Shown here: one piece after another, positions 30,290-42,934 of the stretch
Layout: every line of letters begins with the position of its first letter
Numbering within the stretch: the first letter of the stretch is position 1
Assembly: GCA_025331445.1 (NCBI GenBank)
Contig: JAIWNE010000149.1
Location: forward strand, 1 to 64,000
Source of the DNA: Blakeslea trispora
Taxonomy: Eukaryota; Mucoromycota; Mucoromycetes; Mucorales; Choanephoraceae
Length of the DNA: 64,000 nucleotides
Direction: 5' to 3'
Program-made: the position numbers and the translations under genes
Notes under the pieces: generated by a model
Databases searched by the model: none
Told to the model about the DNA's origin: nothing
What the model saw: only the letters and a program-made list of their open reading frames with translations

Positions 30290-33200
30290 TTACATGTATT
30301 GGTTTCTGCCAGTTTTTCTTCCGTTCAGTTTCTGATAAAACTTTGCTTCAGGCCAGATTACTTTAAACTTCAAAGCCTCATTGTTGTACTTTAACAGACT
30401 GGCGATGGAAATAATATCCAGTACATTGCAAACAATCAGCTTCTTTGTCTCGAATTGACCGAAAAGAGTAACAGTGGGAACTTTGAAGCTATCAAAGTGA
30501 GCTTCCTTCGCAACAGAAACAACGGCCAAAAAGTATGTGCAACCCAAATGTTTATGTGCAAGATAGCACACAACTTCACCAACATACCAAGAAGGGGTTA
30601 TGCTAAAATCAATTACTGTTCAGTAAAATTGTTCACTTTCTTTTTTAACTGCTTATCAGCCAGGCTCTTTTGCTTCAAAGAGGATGATGTTGTTCGATCT
30701 TCTCAATTGCGTTTGATACAAGCGATACCATTTTGATTGCAAAATGATACCGTTGTGCAGAAGACGGGCTGAGAATCGCGCATGCTTGTCAATAGGCAAT
30801 GGATGAGATGTAGTTCGGTGATAGTATTTCTGGATTGCATTTGCAATCGCAGAAGAAGAAAACCCGAAATAATCTGCATCATCGTTCAGGTTGACATCCA
30901 TGAACTTCTTCCAAAGCTGTGGTATAATGATACCATCAGGATGGTCCAGAAAGGCATCTGATGTTGGCAGGCGTGGTGGGAGAAGTGAGTTGTGTATTGT
31001 TTGCTGCTTTAGTTGCTTGTAATACACTATTTTGGCCAGAATGTTTTCGTTCTCTTGTGCTGGCCTTGCTCTTGATCGTGAAAGGTTGGTGTATTTCTGA
31101 ATAGTTCGCTCAAGAGAGCGACAAGAGTAGTGGCGGAGTGGCCCTTGTTGTCGGATGAGATCAGCCATATGATACGTGGTAAAATGGTTGTTCATTGTCC
31201 ACACACGCACATTCAACCTTTGATTGCTAATCTCGTTAGCTAGGAATTGCTGCCATTTAAAGAGAAACCTAAAACAGAAGTTAATGAGTATAAATCTACT
31301 TCGCACTTTCTATTCCCTACTTACGTTTCCATTTTAATAACCTCTTGCGAAGTGATTTCCTTTTGAAGAGCAATCGAGCAAGCGTCCACTAAACTCATCA
31401 ACCCATTTCTTGCTTCTACATACTTCAAGTTTGAGACTACCATTGTCGGTACTACATACAATAAAAATTGCTGCCAGTCAACAGCACGGTAATAACCCTT
31501 ACGACTATCAAAGGAATACTCGAATACTGAAGAAGTAGTCGGTTTGCTCTGATCAATCCACACACCAAGCTTGCCTATGAATGCTCTGTGGGACGTGCGG
31601 TTTGCCAAATCGAAAGAGTATTCATTGCTGTTTATGGCCTTGTAGTAATCGCAAGTCGAATGATCCAGAAGCTTGTATATCAAGTGATCTATACCATGGC
31701 CCAACATGTGCAACTCATCACCGAAAAAGAAGAAGCTGTCGGAAAAGGTTGGTAAAGAGGTAAACAATGAAGGTACACCTGGCATCCCATGCACCTTTTG
31801 ACAATGATGTTAGCATTACAGACATGAGTATATTTGGTTTAATCACTTACGAGATCTCCTTCGATAAGCTCATCCCGAGTTCTGACAGGGCCATTATCAG
31901 GGAAATACTTTCCATGGTTCGAAATAGGAAAGTTGGGGTAGCCCTGGGTCTTGCAGACGCGACATCCATACGTACTAGTATGACCAGCAAACACCATCAA
32001 CTCAGAAATGCCAGGAATATCACCAGTGGCACCCAAAATAGCTACACGACCTCGAAACTTCTCAATTCCTTGCTTCTTGATAATGAAGCCTTTCTGATAC
32101 ATTTCGTTGACCTCACTTATGAGTGATTTCAAGAAAGAGACTATGTCATGGGGTTTGCCTGGACAAACAGCTATCTGTATCATGTTTTCGTCTTTGGTGC
32201 TAAAGCAAATGTTAGACTTTATTTACAGAGGTAGTTCACAATATAGTAGAGGAATTACCGTTGGAGGGGATCAACATTCAAAATGATACAATTGATCATC
32301 ACTTGATGTGCTTTTTGCATGTTTTTTAGCTGGTAGCCATCCACAAAAAGTACAACGCAAATGGTATTTTCATCAACTACACCACGCTCCAGAAGTTGGT
32401 GAAATTTTTCACCTGAATAAACATCATGGTAATGTGCAATACCATCTCTTTGAAGCTGTGTCAGCTGGCTGCCATACCTCAAATTTCTTCTTTGCTATCA
32501 TCTACCCAAAGGTTTGCCAATGCTTTGCCCAAAGAAGTGTACGCCAATTGTCGATTGGGTCTTAGTTCTGACAAAAGCATCTGTTCAGATCTGTCAACAT
32601 CAGCTGCTTCTGCTTCGATTTCAGCTTCATTGCTATATCTAGGTAATCTGCAATTTCCATTAGGGCATACTTTAATATCAGGTCGATTAACCGGATACAT
32701 GTAGCAGCCGTTGAAGCAGATATCGTGCTTAACTATGCCTGTGTTGCTCTTGATAATGGATCGTTAAAAAGTATCAGGAGATGGGAAAATGACGTTCTAT
32801 CAGATAAAAAAAGTGAGAGACGTTCGTAGACTGATAAAGAGTAACTACTTTACCCTCATCATCAACAGGTGTTATCAAAAGCTTGTTTAACAGCTTTACT
32901 ATCTCTCTTTGATAGCATCTTGGTGTTTTAGCTTGATCCATCAAAGCCATCACTTCGTAAGCTAGTTTTTTGAATTCGCTTACGGGAGCAGGTGGCATCC
33001 AATCGTAAGTTACTGGTCCGTCTTAAATCAATGGGTAAGTCATAATTCAAGTTCAAAAATAGTTATTTTTTACCTGTAGATTCACCATCATCAGAGGATG
33101 ATACTGTCATATCATTCTCGTTGATTGTTTCGGCATCAATCATATCAACACCGATGTCAACATTTTCTTGTTGACGTAATTGTTCTAAAGCAACAAGAGC

Positions 33201-33290
33201 GTCTCTGAAAGCACATCGATCACGACGGATATGAGCTTGCATGCTGTTTTCTGAGGGGAAAATTTGAGAGCAAAATTGACAAGTGAACAT
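30290..33290 (-). pseudogene. Tnp2-like CACTA transposase relic of E9 (multi-exon, several breaks)
   Basis: Starts at ATG 33290 with a C2H(H/C)-like zinc finger (CQFCSQIF...HIRRDRC). Supported exon joins include 33074|~33024, 32258|~32207 and splits near 31850|31797 and 31323|31267. Landmarks: HDICFNGCY, VYSGEKF, LFVDGYQLKN, CPGKPHDI, LGATGDIPG, HTSTYGCRVCKT, FGDELHMLGHG and a late LFGQFETKKLIVCNV...IWPE block. Damage seen: in-frame TAA at 32764-32766, a one-base shift near 32481, and shifts near 30675 and 30620. These signatures belong to a second Tnp2 subtype found in Mucorales-type genomes (recalled, not searched) and differ clearly from E1 and E7. It is divergent from the coiled-coil relic at 34214. 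Confidence 0.8.
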
Positions 33291-33356
33291 ATTAACAGTT
33301 GATGTTTCGCAAAATTTAGTTTTAAGATGAAGATAAAATCAAAATTAAAGTCTTGA

Positions 33357-33365
33357 CTATTTATA
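33357..33365 (-). promoter_or_regulatory. TATA box of E9 transposase relic
   Basis: TATAAATAG on the - strand, 67 nt before the ATG at 33290. Confidence 0.5.
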
Positions 33366-34155
33366 TGGACACTGTGAATTCAGTCCCGCTCAAACTTAGT
33401 TCATTAAAAGGCTGTGTTTCTGAAAAATATCATATCTGATTCAGGGAAATTCAATTTGTCGGTTACTGTTTGGTTCTGTTGCAGTTTGATATGAGCAGCT
33501 CGCAATTGTTATTCTGAATTTTTTTTTACCATATCTATCATTCTTTAATATTTGAACGTTAGCCTAAGGAAACTAGTCAGTTTATTGGCAACATATGCAG
33601 GGTTCGAAAACAACTGCATTAGCAACAGATTGAATTCGATGCGCATTTTTACCTCCTTAATATAATTGACAAAACTTTATATTAATCTTCAACATTCCTC
33701 TTCAATAACGCACTTTTTTCATTGTTTTAAATCCTTTGTTCATGTCTTTTAAAAGACTGATATATTCTCGTGAGCACTTTGTCAAACAGTCATAAAATTA
33801 AGTCTTAAGAACAATTTTTGACTTACACTAATGATTGTTAAAAAATGATACCAAGAGTGTGTCTACTTAAAAATTTCAAATAATTGATTTAGAAGAGATG
33901 CAGCTGATGTTTTATAAACCCTGACTTTTTTGACAAATTGTACGGGGTAGCTTTGTTTGTTGCAAAACATTTGAAAAATAAAATATTATAAACATTTAGT
34001 TTAGCATGTCTTTTTATCTTGTTTGTTGCTTAGTTTCTCCAATTCAAAACAGCCTGCTTAAACTTTAACTAAAATTTAATTGACAAATGATAACATATAT
34101 AATAACAGTTTTGAAAAACAAACACATTCCATACTTTATTAATTTGTCTTTCTGC
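33366..34155. other. Divergent intergenic region of E9
   Basis: Separates the two divergent E9 gene relics. No ORF or repeat seen. TATATAAG at 34156-34163 is a likely TATA box for the gene starting at 34214. Confidence 0.45.
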
Positions 34156-34213
34156 TATATAAGTTATACTTTTCGAATTGTTTTTTTTCATCAATACAAT
34201 TATTATATAAAAA

Positions 34214-35149
34214 TGGGATTAAGAGACGAACAAGTTGCTGCAATTTTGAGAGGTGTCCAAGCATCAGAAAGATATGCGAGAGAAGCCCGAGACAAGATTG
34301 ATTTTTTGGAACAGAAAATAGATATGCTACAAGCAAGTATTGAGGAACAACAAGTATTGTTAGAAAGAGTTGTAACAAATGATGGTATGGCTATCTTTAA
34401 ATACTATATCTCAAAATCTCAACTTAATATTTCATATTGTAGTTAATATGTCTCAAGCCGCCTCAACAATTGCTGGGGACAACAGTCTTCCTCCTGCTGC
34501 TATGATTTCCAAACCCAAAAAGAGCGATTGCTATCTACAAAAAAAATTTTGACTCACAGAATCTATTACTTTGTCATCAATGCTTTGGGTAACGATTGAG
34601 ACCTGTTGACGATGAAGATTCTACGACCAGAGAAAAAAAATCAGAGGCTAAGTGCTTATAAAGAGGTGTTATCGCAACTAGCCAATGCAGTTGTGGCACC
34701 TCTTTTAGATTTTTCACGAGCTGCACGAGATACCCAGCAACTGTCTAAAGATTTGACATACAAGCAGTTGCCCGATTACCTTCGAGAAAAAGGGAAACAA
34801 GAGTTAAGAGCGTTAGCTTTACGTCAAGGTATTCCGACCAACCGATGTAGAGATTTTTGGTTGGAAGAGGATCTTCTGGCTGCTGCATATCGTAACCGTG
34901 CAAGACTTATCAAACCCAATGTAAGTGTATGGATAATTCTAAATCGAAATGCATTTACTTATCTAAATTGTTAAATCTTAGGAAACAACAGACATTGCTC
35001 CATTTGGTCAAGGAGAGCCATCTTACTCGGCTGAAATAGATGCTGTATCCAGCAGTGTAATGGGTCAGCAGCAAGTAGGTGACAAAAGACCGACAGAGGA
35101 AGAGGACAGTGATTCCAGCAAATCTAGGTATGAGACCTTACACGGTTAA
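34214..35149 (+). pseudogene. Coiled-coil gene relic of E9
   Basis: Proposed exons 34214-34384, 34443 to 34920 (damaged) and 34982-35149. Exon 1 encodes a short amphipathic coiled coil (DEQVAAILRGVQ... KIDFLEQKIDML). The middle exon loses frame in an A run near 34545, where HRIYYFVINALGND would continue, and meets TGA at 34597-34599. A later part reads YKEVLSQLANAVVAPLLDF and ends KPN before a GTAAGT donor. The final exon is acidic with a KRPTEEEDSDSS tail. It resembles protein C of E1 and E7 only in plan (coiled-coil first exon, basic middle, several short exons). Function unknown; a DNA-binding partner of the E9 transposase is a guess. Confidence 0.55.
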
Positions 35150-36689
35150 ATTTCATTGCTAACCTTCTTTGAAGTCGAACAGAATAAGCCTTGAATTAGA
35201 TTTTAGTTAGTCTTTATCTTCTTTTCTTCTAAAAAGTCTGTTTAATTGGCCCCCTTTTTTTTTTCTAAAAATCCATAATACATTTAATTTTAAAGACCTG
35301 TCTTAGAATGGAAACTATCATCCCTTTTTTGGATTTTGACTTGTCTACGACATCTCACTTCACTTTTTAAATAAAACTTGATTAGTCTAGTATCACGACT
35401 GAGATTTATTCGGAATTTAGTACAGTCGGTAAGACTGATTTATGAAACATTTCATATTTACTTAGATATCCATTTGACTTAGTTTGGACACTTATTTTCT
35501 TTCCTTTTCTTCCTCTTTAAATATTCTTCATCAAGACTGACAGTCGACTGTTTATTAGCTTGTCTTTCTGAATATCTGGCTTTTCACTTGTTTCAATATG
35601 TCTTCCTACTGTTTTAAGCTATTTCTTTCTTTTTACTTGGAAATATTTTTAGATAATTGGTACTATTTGCGTTACAACGATCCAGCACATTAGAAAAACT
35701 TTTACCTTATTAACTTTTGCCATAAAGCAAACAGTAGACCTGGACACATCCTGTTCGACCAGCTTGTTTGCTTCTGCCTACTTGAGTCACTTGCGATGTC
35801 CACTTCCATCATGAAATTGTTGACAGTCTCACTTACCTTAAGAAACAACAACTCATAAAGTTCTCTATTTGATCAACTCACAATACCTAACAACAATCGC
35901 TTCCAAGGATCTCAAGTATTTTAGTCTAAGATCTGATAGCAGATTCGCAAAAACCTAGCTGAATTAGTAGGAGTCTCATTACCAATGTGCTCATGTGATG
36001 TTCAGATATAGGGTGGAGATGGTTTTTCATGTAGAAGTCGATAGCACAAATTCTCGTGCAACCTTCAGAGATAAAAAACTATTAAAATGATCTCGTCTTT
36101 ATTCATTAATCTTCCTAACTTCTTTACCTTTGCTACACTTCTTTAGTACTTCAGGGTTCACCTTAAAACCCTCAAATTCTATCAAATTTGCTCTTATAAA
36201 TATCTCTCTGTCAACAATCACCTTTACCGTCTTATCCTGTCGACTTCAGTTTTACTCTCGCTATGAGAGATTGCTTTCCCAATGATTGTCTTCATCTTAT
36301 AATTCAAGCCAAAGTGTGAGTCTTTGCTATTCGTCTAAATTGTTTCACCTTGAACTAATCCACCCCCCATTTTCCTTTTTAGTCTTAAGAATTTTGCAGA
36401 AATAATGAGATGATTACCCCCCATTTTCCCCCGTTGCAATCTAACGGGAGTCTCGCTAGGACTTTTTCAATTTTTTGGCTGTCTTCGGCCAAACCAATTT
36501 TCAGCGGATTTTTACCCTCTTTTTCACCTTTTTTTGACAAGAAATCGACTTAGAAAAAAACAGCTTGAATACTTTTTTCCATGTATCGCCTTCAGAATCT
36601 CACTACATCCTCACTCATGGTCTCTAATCATGATGCGACTAAAAAAAACCGACACTTTCTTCATTCATTTAACATAAAACTACGCATAA
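35150..36689. other. Unassigned right part of E9
   Basis: T-rich, no gene seen. A C-rich stretch at 36360-36430 contains a repeated CCCCCATTTTCC word, of unknown meaning. Confidence 0.4.
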
Positions 36690-36759
36690 AGCGAAAAGTG
36701 TTTGTACATACAAAAAAAAGTATTTGTATATACAAAAAACCGGAGATTCAAACAAACAT
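36690..36759. repeat. E9 right subterminal palindrome array
   Basis: GTGTTTGTACATACAAA and ATTTGTATATACAAA words just inside the right TIR, matching the left array at 21948-22068. Confidence 0.75.
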
Positions 36760-36776
36760 CTTGCGCCGCCGTGATT

Positions 36777-38159
36777 ATTAATACATGTTTAAAAATTCTA
36801 TTCATTATGATATGGAAAGTCAGAGAAGGATTCCAATAAAGTTGTTGTATAATAAGAGATCAAGAGGAGCTGTCAAATGAGTAAAATACCGAATTGAAAA
36901 TACAGAGTTGGATTCAAAGCAGCGAAAAGAAGTCAGAAAATAATTGAGTACTAGGAAAATTCCTGTGCGTAACAGCAGTATCTGAACCTCGAAACTCCAC
37001 TCTGACTCAACGAAACCCAAATCGGACTATGAAATTTTGCAGGCAATTTTTTATTTTTCAAGGTATTTTTGTACGTTTATATTTCCTGGTACTTTTTAAA
37101 TATTAATCCGGTTTTGTGGCTAAGTTTTGGTAACTTTGAAATTTGATATCAAGTATTTTCAAAGTATTTTCAAAGTATTTTTAGCTTTGTTTGAGATTTC
37201 TTCAAGTAATTTTAAAAGTAATTTAAATTTTGTTTTACATTTTGTTTATTGTTGAGAGACATGGCTTCTTCCGCTAACCTACACAAGGGGACCATGTCGT
37301 ATTTGGGCATATACAGAAGCCAGAACGACTTATAATCGGAAATTCAATTAATCATCATCAAAGGTTATTTTGACAGATAATGTCAAAATAACAATAAATC
37401 AAATAATGTTCACAAAGTTGGAAAACTAAAATCATTTCAGATATCACCAGAGGTAATCCTAAAATCAAACATCTAACAAGCATTGGTAAAAAGCGATGAT
37501 ATGATATATAAAGCGTTCAATGTGCATAGCTAACACATTGAAAGCATGATCAGATTTATATTCATTGACTCTCTTCTTATCAATACTTGAAATGGCTATA
37601 TGACATGACACATGTGATAGCAGGATGGTTGCATAGGCCTTATAATACCAAGGTAGCAGCATCTAACAAAACAAGCAATGATTCTAGAGATTTCATTATA
37701 CGAAAAGACTAAATCATTACTTGGATAAAGATAGTTCTGAGACATAATTACAAAGGGCTTGTCTATCGTTATCACCTAATCTAAACTGATCTTAACATCC
37801 AACGAAACAAGTGAACAAGTATAAAACAGTTATGCCTGATATATTGAAACACTAATCAAGATTAAACATATCTTGTCGAGCATAATTATTATCTCTCCAA
37901 GATATAAATCAAGTAAACAATATATCTCCACCTTATTCAAAGCGGGGGATGAAATCTGGCTACAGCCATCTTTCCATTAAGGTGATCAGTCATCCTAGTA
38001 GGAAAACTGCTCATACAGATAAAATTATAACGGAGTGATTGATTGAAACCGAGACAGAAATAATATATAAACACAACATGGACTTGCAGTAGAATTAGTT
38101 CCCTCTCTTTCTTTTTAATAGAAAAATCGAGTTCCCTCTCATTGAATTTATCTGAGACT
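36777..38159. other. Unassigned spacer with a perfect hairpin
   Basis: No gene seen. At 37364-37392 GTTATTTTGACA is followed after 5 nt by its exact inverse, a 12-bp stem. Function unknown. Confidence 0.5.
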
Positions 38160-39015
38160 GCAAATATCACAGACCATTCAAACCCCCGAAAACATACAAG
38201 CTGACCAAAAAGTCATGGGCAGACGCTGTCAGTGAGGGCATGCAACGCATCTCATCTAAAGCGCGTGACCCATCAACTACTAGGCCTTCTGTCGAGCCTG
38301 GGCAACTCGCAGAAAGCGCTGTACGAGATGTCTACAGTCATGTCGCGAGACCGTTCCTGAAGGGTACGATCTCCCACTCTCTCCTGGTCGGCATTTCACA
38401 TGTTGCCGACCAAAAGATGTTTATTCAAGAACTTCACGAGCTTTGCGAAGGCCAAAAGCACCTTTGGTCTGTTTCTGGAACTCTTCGCAAGGAATACGCT
38501 CGTTATTACGCTGAAATCGCTGTTTCTCCTTCAAAGTACCGCATCTTCAAAGACGAAGGTTTAAAGCTAAGAACCTTAGGCAAGTTCTTAGCCTATCCCT
38601 CTCTTTCATCTTCATCTGAGATCCTGAAAATTTCGCTCTCTAGCCTTCCACCTCAGTATGGTTGAGAGATTGGTGGCTTAGAGCAACTTCATTCAGATAT
38701 GAATCATAACTTGAGACATTTCGGTAATGTCGTGGACAGTGGGCTGGTCAGCAGCTCCTCAGGAGTGTTTTTGGGAAACGGCTATGTCGTTCTTGAGATT
38801 AAATCTTCAGAGTCTTCCTCATCTTCATCCCTCTCTCTTTCTCACTTGATTGATTGGTCATATCAGGTTAAATAGGGGCACAGCAACACCGCCCTAATAT
38901 TGGAATATGATATAGAGGTAACTCGTAGCTTTCAAAAAATACCACTTTCCTTTTTTGGAAAGGTCTAGAAGTGAAGAAAAAGCTCTTCAAAGTTTTTGAT
39001 GGTACTGTATAATTT
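38160..39015 (+). pseudogene. Retrotransposon ORF1/gag-like relic
   Basis: One frame is nearly open: YKLTKKSWADAVSEGM, then residues to LPPQYG, a TGA at 38663-38665, then GGLEQLHSDMN...FLGNGYVVLEI...LSHLIDW, then TAG at 38873-38875. The order (WADAV start, NGYVVL, SHLIDW-like block) resembles gag-like ORF1 proteins of Mucorales retroelements, and the last block recalls LSSQIPSW of the intact LINE ORF1 at about 14607. Zinc knuckles are not readable. The last 140 bp (38875-39015) recur inverted at 45142-45283. A real host gene is less likely because of the stops and lack of a start. Confidence 0.6.
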
Positions 39016-40051
39016 GCAATGAGAAAAAGAAAATTTGTGATGGTCAAGGTTGAAGATCAAAATTTGCTTTCCTTTTTTGGGCTGGAGTTACGTAGACGTG
39101 TTGCCATTGGATCGGTGTTACTATATTTCCTTGCTCTACTTCTCATATTTCATATAGTATCTCTTGAAGGACACCCCCAAGGACCACCACCTACTGCCCA
39201 AAATGGAAATAGCCAAATATTCAAAGTCCTCATACAAATGTCATCCTTTAACCGAAATATCAACATGCCATCAAAATCAATTATCGTTTCGAATATCGTT
39301 CCTACATCTTCCTTTTCTCACCTTACAATTTTTATCGAAAGATCATTACAAACGAAAACAACCGTTATTTTCCCAATGAAAAAAGAATAGTATAAATATC
39401 TCATATATTTTATCTGAATAAACGGAATCTTAAGCAATCCTATCATCATATTTTCATTTTCTGTCTCTATTTTCTTTTACTATAAAAACTCTGTCGCTTG
39501 AAGAGCAAGTTTTGGTTACTGTAAGAATATTGGATCAAATTGGTTACTCTTGGTTGAAAAGAAGAAATTTGAGATATTCTGGTGACAAGAAAAAGACAAG
39601 TCAAGAAATTGAAACTGAAAACAATCGTCAAGAACTTTTGGCTTACAAACTCTGATCTATATAACTGGTTGCTCCTGGAAGGACTTTGGTAGTTATTGGG
39701 AAAGATGCTTAGTTGTGAAGCAATTGTTAATTTAGTTGTATATTTTTAGTTATCTTTTACTTTGATTCTATTGTATTTTCACACTTGTATTGCTGTTATT
39801 TTATATTTTTATATTGTGCGAAATTTGTAAGTGTTAAACAATGCTTATGAATTATCTTGGTATTGATAAAGTATGTTAGGCTTGCGTGTTACTCCATATC
39901 ATTGACAACACATACTCATACAACATCTTTATTAACACCCGCAATCAACAATAAAGAACACCTTCATTTCCGACTGAATAATCAACATTATACCTTGACA
40001 TTTTTGTCAGTTCAGTTTATGGGGTTAAGCGTATAGATTCAACTCTCAGTC
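39016..40051. other. Unassigned spacer before E3
   Basis: A possible continuation of the retroelement relic (39019-39390 is open but has no recognisable motif). A TATAAATAT word occurs near 39391. Nothing else supported. Confidence 0.35.
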
Positions 40052-42930
40052 CACTACACCTAACCCGTGTCGGACGCACGTCGGACACGTGCGGCTAACA
40101 TGGGCCTATTTTTTCAACTTTTGATTTTGACTATAAAAGTTGCTGTTTTTTTGGCAGAAATTTAGATGAATCTTCTAGGCTTCCAAAACTTTTTACAGAT
40201 TTAGAATTGGATGTATTTTCATAAAGTTATTACCGTTTACATTTCTTTTATCATTTCACTGCTTAAAGAAATTTCGCTCTTTAAATTTTTTGGCAGTGAT
40301 TTTTTCTTTGCTTAGGATTTTGAAGCAACCTGATTTTCTTAATGCTGAGGAGTTTGAAATGTCTTGTCATTTTTTCTTCAAAAAATACAAAGACCTAAAA
40401 AATCACTGTTTAAAAAATTGGAAAATAATTTCGGAAACGAGAAATTTATAAATTGAGAATGAGACTCACAAAATAATTGGGAAAATCATTTAAAAATGGG
40501 AAATAAAAAACTTAAAGCACTAAAAAATTAGACACTCAAAAAAAAGACACTCCAAAAAAATAAGATACTTGAAAAAATACATAAAAAAAAAGTTGTTTAA
40601 AAAAGAAAAGATACACTTAAAAACACTTAAACAATTGCTTAAAAAAGTAGTTTGAAAAGCCAAAAGTTGTCAAAATGAAGCCGTAGACAACATACAAACA
40701 TAATTTAATCCTTATACTAGATCTTGTTAAAGCTACTCATATCAGAGGTTTGTCTTTAAAATGCAATACAAAGACGCTAATCCCTTTCATGATTTATAAA
40801 TAAAGTAAGGCCAAAGTCATTATCACACACGTTTCTATCCATACCATCCCAGAATAACATAACCGCAAATAAAAATAAAGTAATAACTTGATAGGAAGGA
40901 TGTCGTCTTTTTTTATTGTTTAAATACAATTCTTCAACCAAATATCCAAGGTCGTAGTTTGTGATGCAGTCCATTCCAACAAAGAACCGCTTATATTCTA
41001 AGCCGAAAGTATTACTTACCTCTTACCTGATGAGTAATAAAGCGTGCAACAGTAGATTTCAATAACTGTGTACTGACAATAACTAAAACTTGGGCGTAGA
41101 AAAACAGTGAAGCTGAAATGAGAGGATCTTACACGTTTGTTGCCAGTAGTTTTTTTTTCATAGACGTAGTCAAAGTCATTCTAGTTTTGTTTACGTGTTT
41201 TTTGCTCTAAACTTCTGGACTCTTGTAAGATTGTTGATTGCGCACTTGCATTGCGTTGCTTTGTTGTGATGACGGGAGTTTGTCGAGGCTCATCAACTTG
41301 GTTAAAAATATACGAGCAGTGAGTAAAAGTTCATTTAGTACTAAAAAGAAAATAAAATAGAAGGAAAAAGAAAAAAACTGTCTGAGAAAAAAAATACCTC
41401 AGAAAAACTATTTTTTAAAAAAAAGAGCTCATTTAATGCTAACATTGTCTATTTTAAATGGCTTGCTGTGGCAATCTAATTAAACCATCTTGACTATCTG
41501 TTAAGTTGAATTACATGGCCTATGGATATCGACACTACTAAGCTGATTAGCAAAGTCTCATGTAAAGTACAATGTTAACAGATATTCTTTGTGTTACTGA
41601 TGAGAGAGAAAAATCATCTATCTTCAGTCTCTGTTCATCTAATTTTCTACGGATCGTATTTTTATAGATCTTTTTTTGTTTTCGATTCATTTTTTATCAC
41701 AAAAATAGAAATTTGTCAATATGTCATTTTATTTAGACATCCTTTTTCCTTTTTTTATTCTTTTCTCTTCCATTTCTTTTACTTTTTTTTATATTTTGAA
41801 ATAAAACATGTAAGTACTTTCCCATACCCAAGCAACAGTTTATTGAATATGTTTCTCCATGTAGGCATGTTATCTTTAGAGCTTATGAAGACTGATACAT
41901 AGTTTAAGGTACAATTTGACAAACAAGTACATTGCTGTTTACTTACCATCTTTTTTTTTCCTCAGGATTAGTCACGTAATTTTGTCTTTTCTCGAGAAAC
42001 TTGGTATAAAAGTAAGTAAAGCCATCAAATATGATTCAAGACCTCTCTAACTGTTCTATTTAGCTACCTTAGGCACTCGTAATTGAATATGATTATAACC
42101 TGAGATGCTATGATGCTTTAGCATGTAAGTAAATGATTAAATTATCCCATTTCGGTTTAACTTATTTAGTTTTCTAGTTTCTTTTCTGTTGTTGAGCTTC
42201 TATCGCTTTAGTGCGTTACCCTCTACTTTCGAGATGGCTATTTGAGACTATTAAAGTGGATAAATGACATTATTTTCTGCTTGCTTTATAACTAACCGTT
42301 TTAGCATTTTAATAGTCATTTTGCTAAGGTTTTTCGAACATTTCGTGATAACTGATTTTGCTCTTTCGCCTGCTTTTTGGCCGTATTTTGCCCGTCATTT
42401 TGCTTACCATTTTGGCTGGATTTCTGCCTATTCATTCTACCTGGATTCCTATAGAACCTTTCATATTTCCCCCTGTATAAGCCATTATTTTCAGCCAATA
42501 TATACCATTTTTATAATAAAAAGCACTATTTTTAGACCTATATAACCCAATCATAAAGAAGTTCATTTTGTCCAATTAAAAGCATATATTCAATAAAGAT
42601 ACCGAGTATGAAGCCAATTAAAACGAATTAATGATTGTATATTTTAATAAAGAAGCCAATTGAATGAGGATGTCATGAGTAAACAATCCAATCAGGTCGC
42701 TTTAATGGAAGCGAAAGACAAAGAGGTTCACTCAAATTCTGATGCGAAAACACAAGACGTTGCTCCGCCCTGTCTTCCAATGCGTTGACACATGACAGTG
42801 TTCCGCTTTGTCGTCCCAATGCGAAAACACATGACGGCGTGCGCCGTGCGGATAACTTGCCTTGAACGTGCGTAACATGCAAGTTAACCGCAGAAATTGG
42901 CGTGCGTGCGACGACCTTTTATGTGTAGTG
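40052..42930 (-). mobile_element. E3, inverted full-length copy of E2 (family B)
   Basis: Begins CACTACACCTAACCCG at 40052 and ends GTGTAGTG at 42930, the inverse of E2 along its length, including the CpG-rich subterminal words at both ends. No transposase. The TSD is imperfect: AGT follows the right end (42931-42933) and AGT lies one base away from the left end (40048-40050). Confidence 0.9.
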
Positions 42931-42934
42931 AGTG

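Larger units (their letters stand above)
21930..36773. mobile_element. E9, 14.8-kb CACTA-like element with CACGG ends
   Basis: Perfect 14-bp terminal inverted repeats CACGGCGGCGCAAG (21930-21943 and 36760-36773) are flanked by ATT on both sides (21927-21929, 36774-36776), a 3-bp TSD. Just inside each end are palindromic words of the type TTTGTATATACAAA. Inside lie a Tnp2-type transposase relic (complement 30290-33290) and a divergent coiled-coil gene relic (34214-35149), both expected CACTA content. A Helitron gene and a small element have probably inserted into it. The TSD is only 3 bp, so the support comes mainly from the exact TIR, the subterminal palindromes and the gene content. Confidence 0.75.

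Noticed and set aside
37364..37392. Hairpin as an element terminus
   Set aside because: The stem is perfect, but no TSD, second copy or adjoining gene was seen; recorded only as a structure.
38240..38665. 141-codon ORF as a host gene
   Set aside because: The frame is open upstream without a start and continues after the stop with retroelement-like blocks; better read as a gag-like relic.
41591..41902. ORF repeated in E2, E3 and E5 (Phe-rich)
   Set aside because: Recurs only because the elements are near-identical; it overlaps T-rich tracts, and its ends differ between copies.
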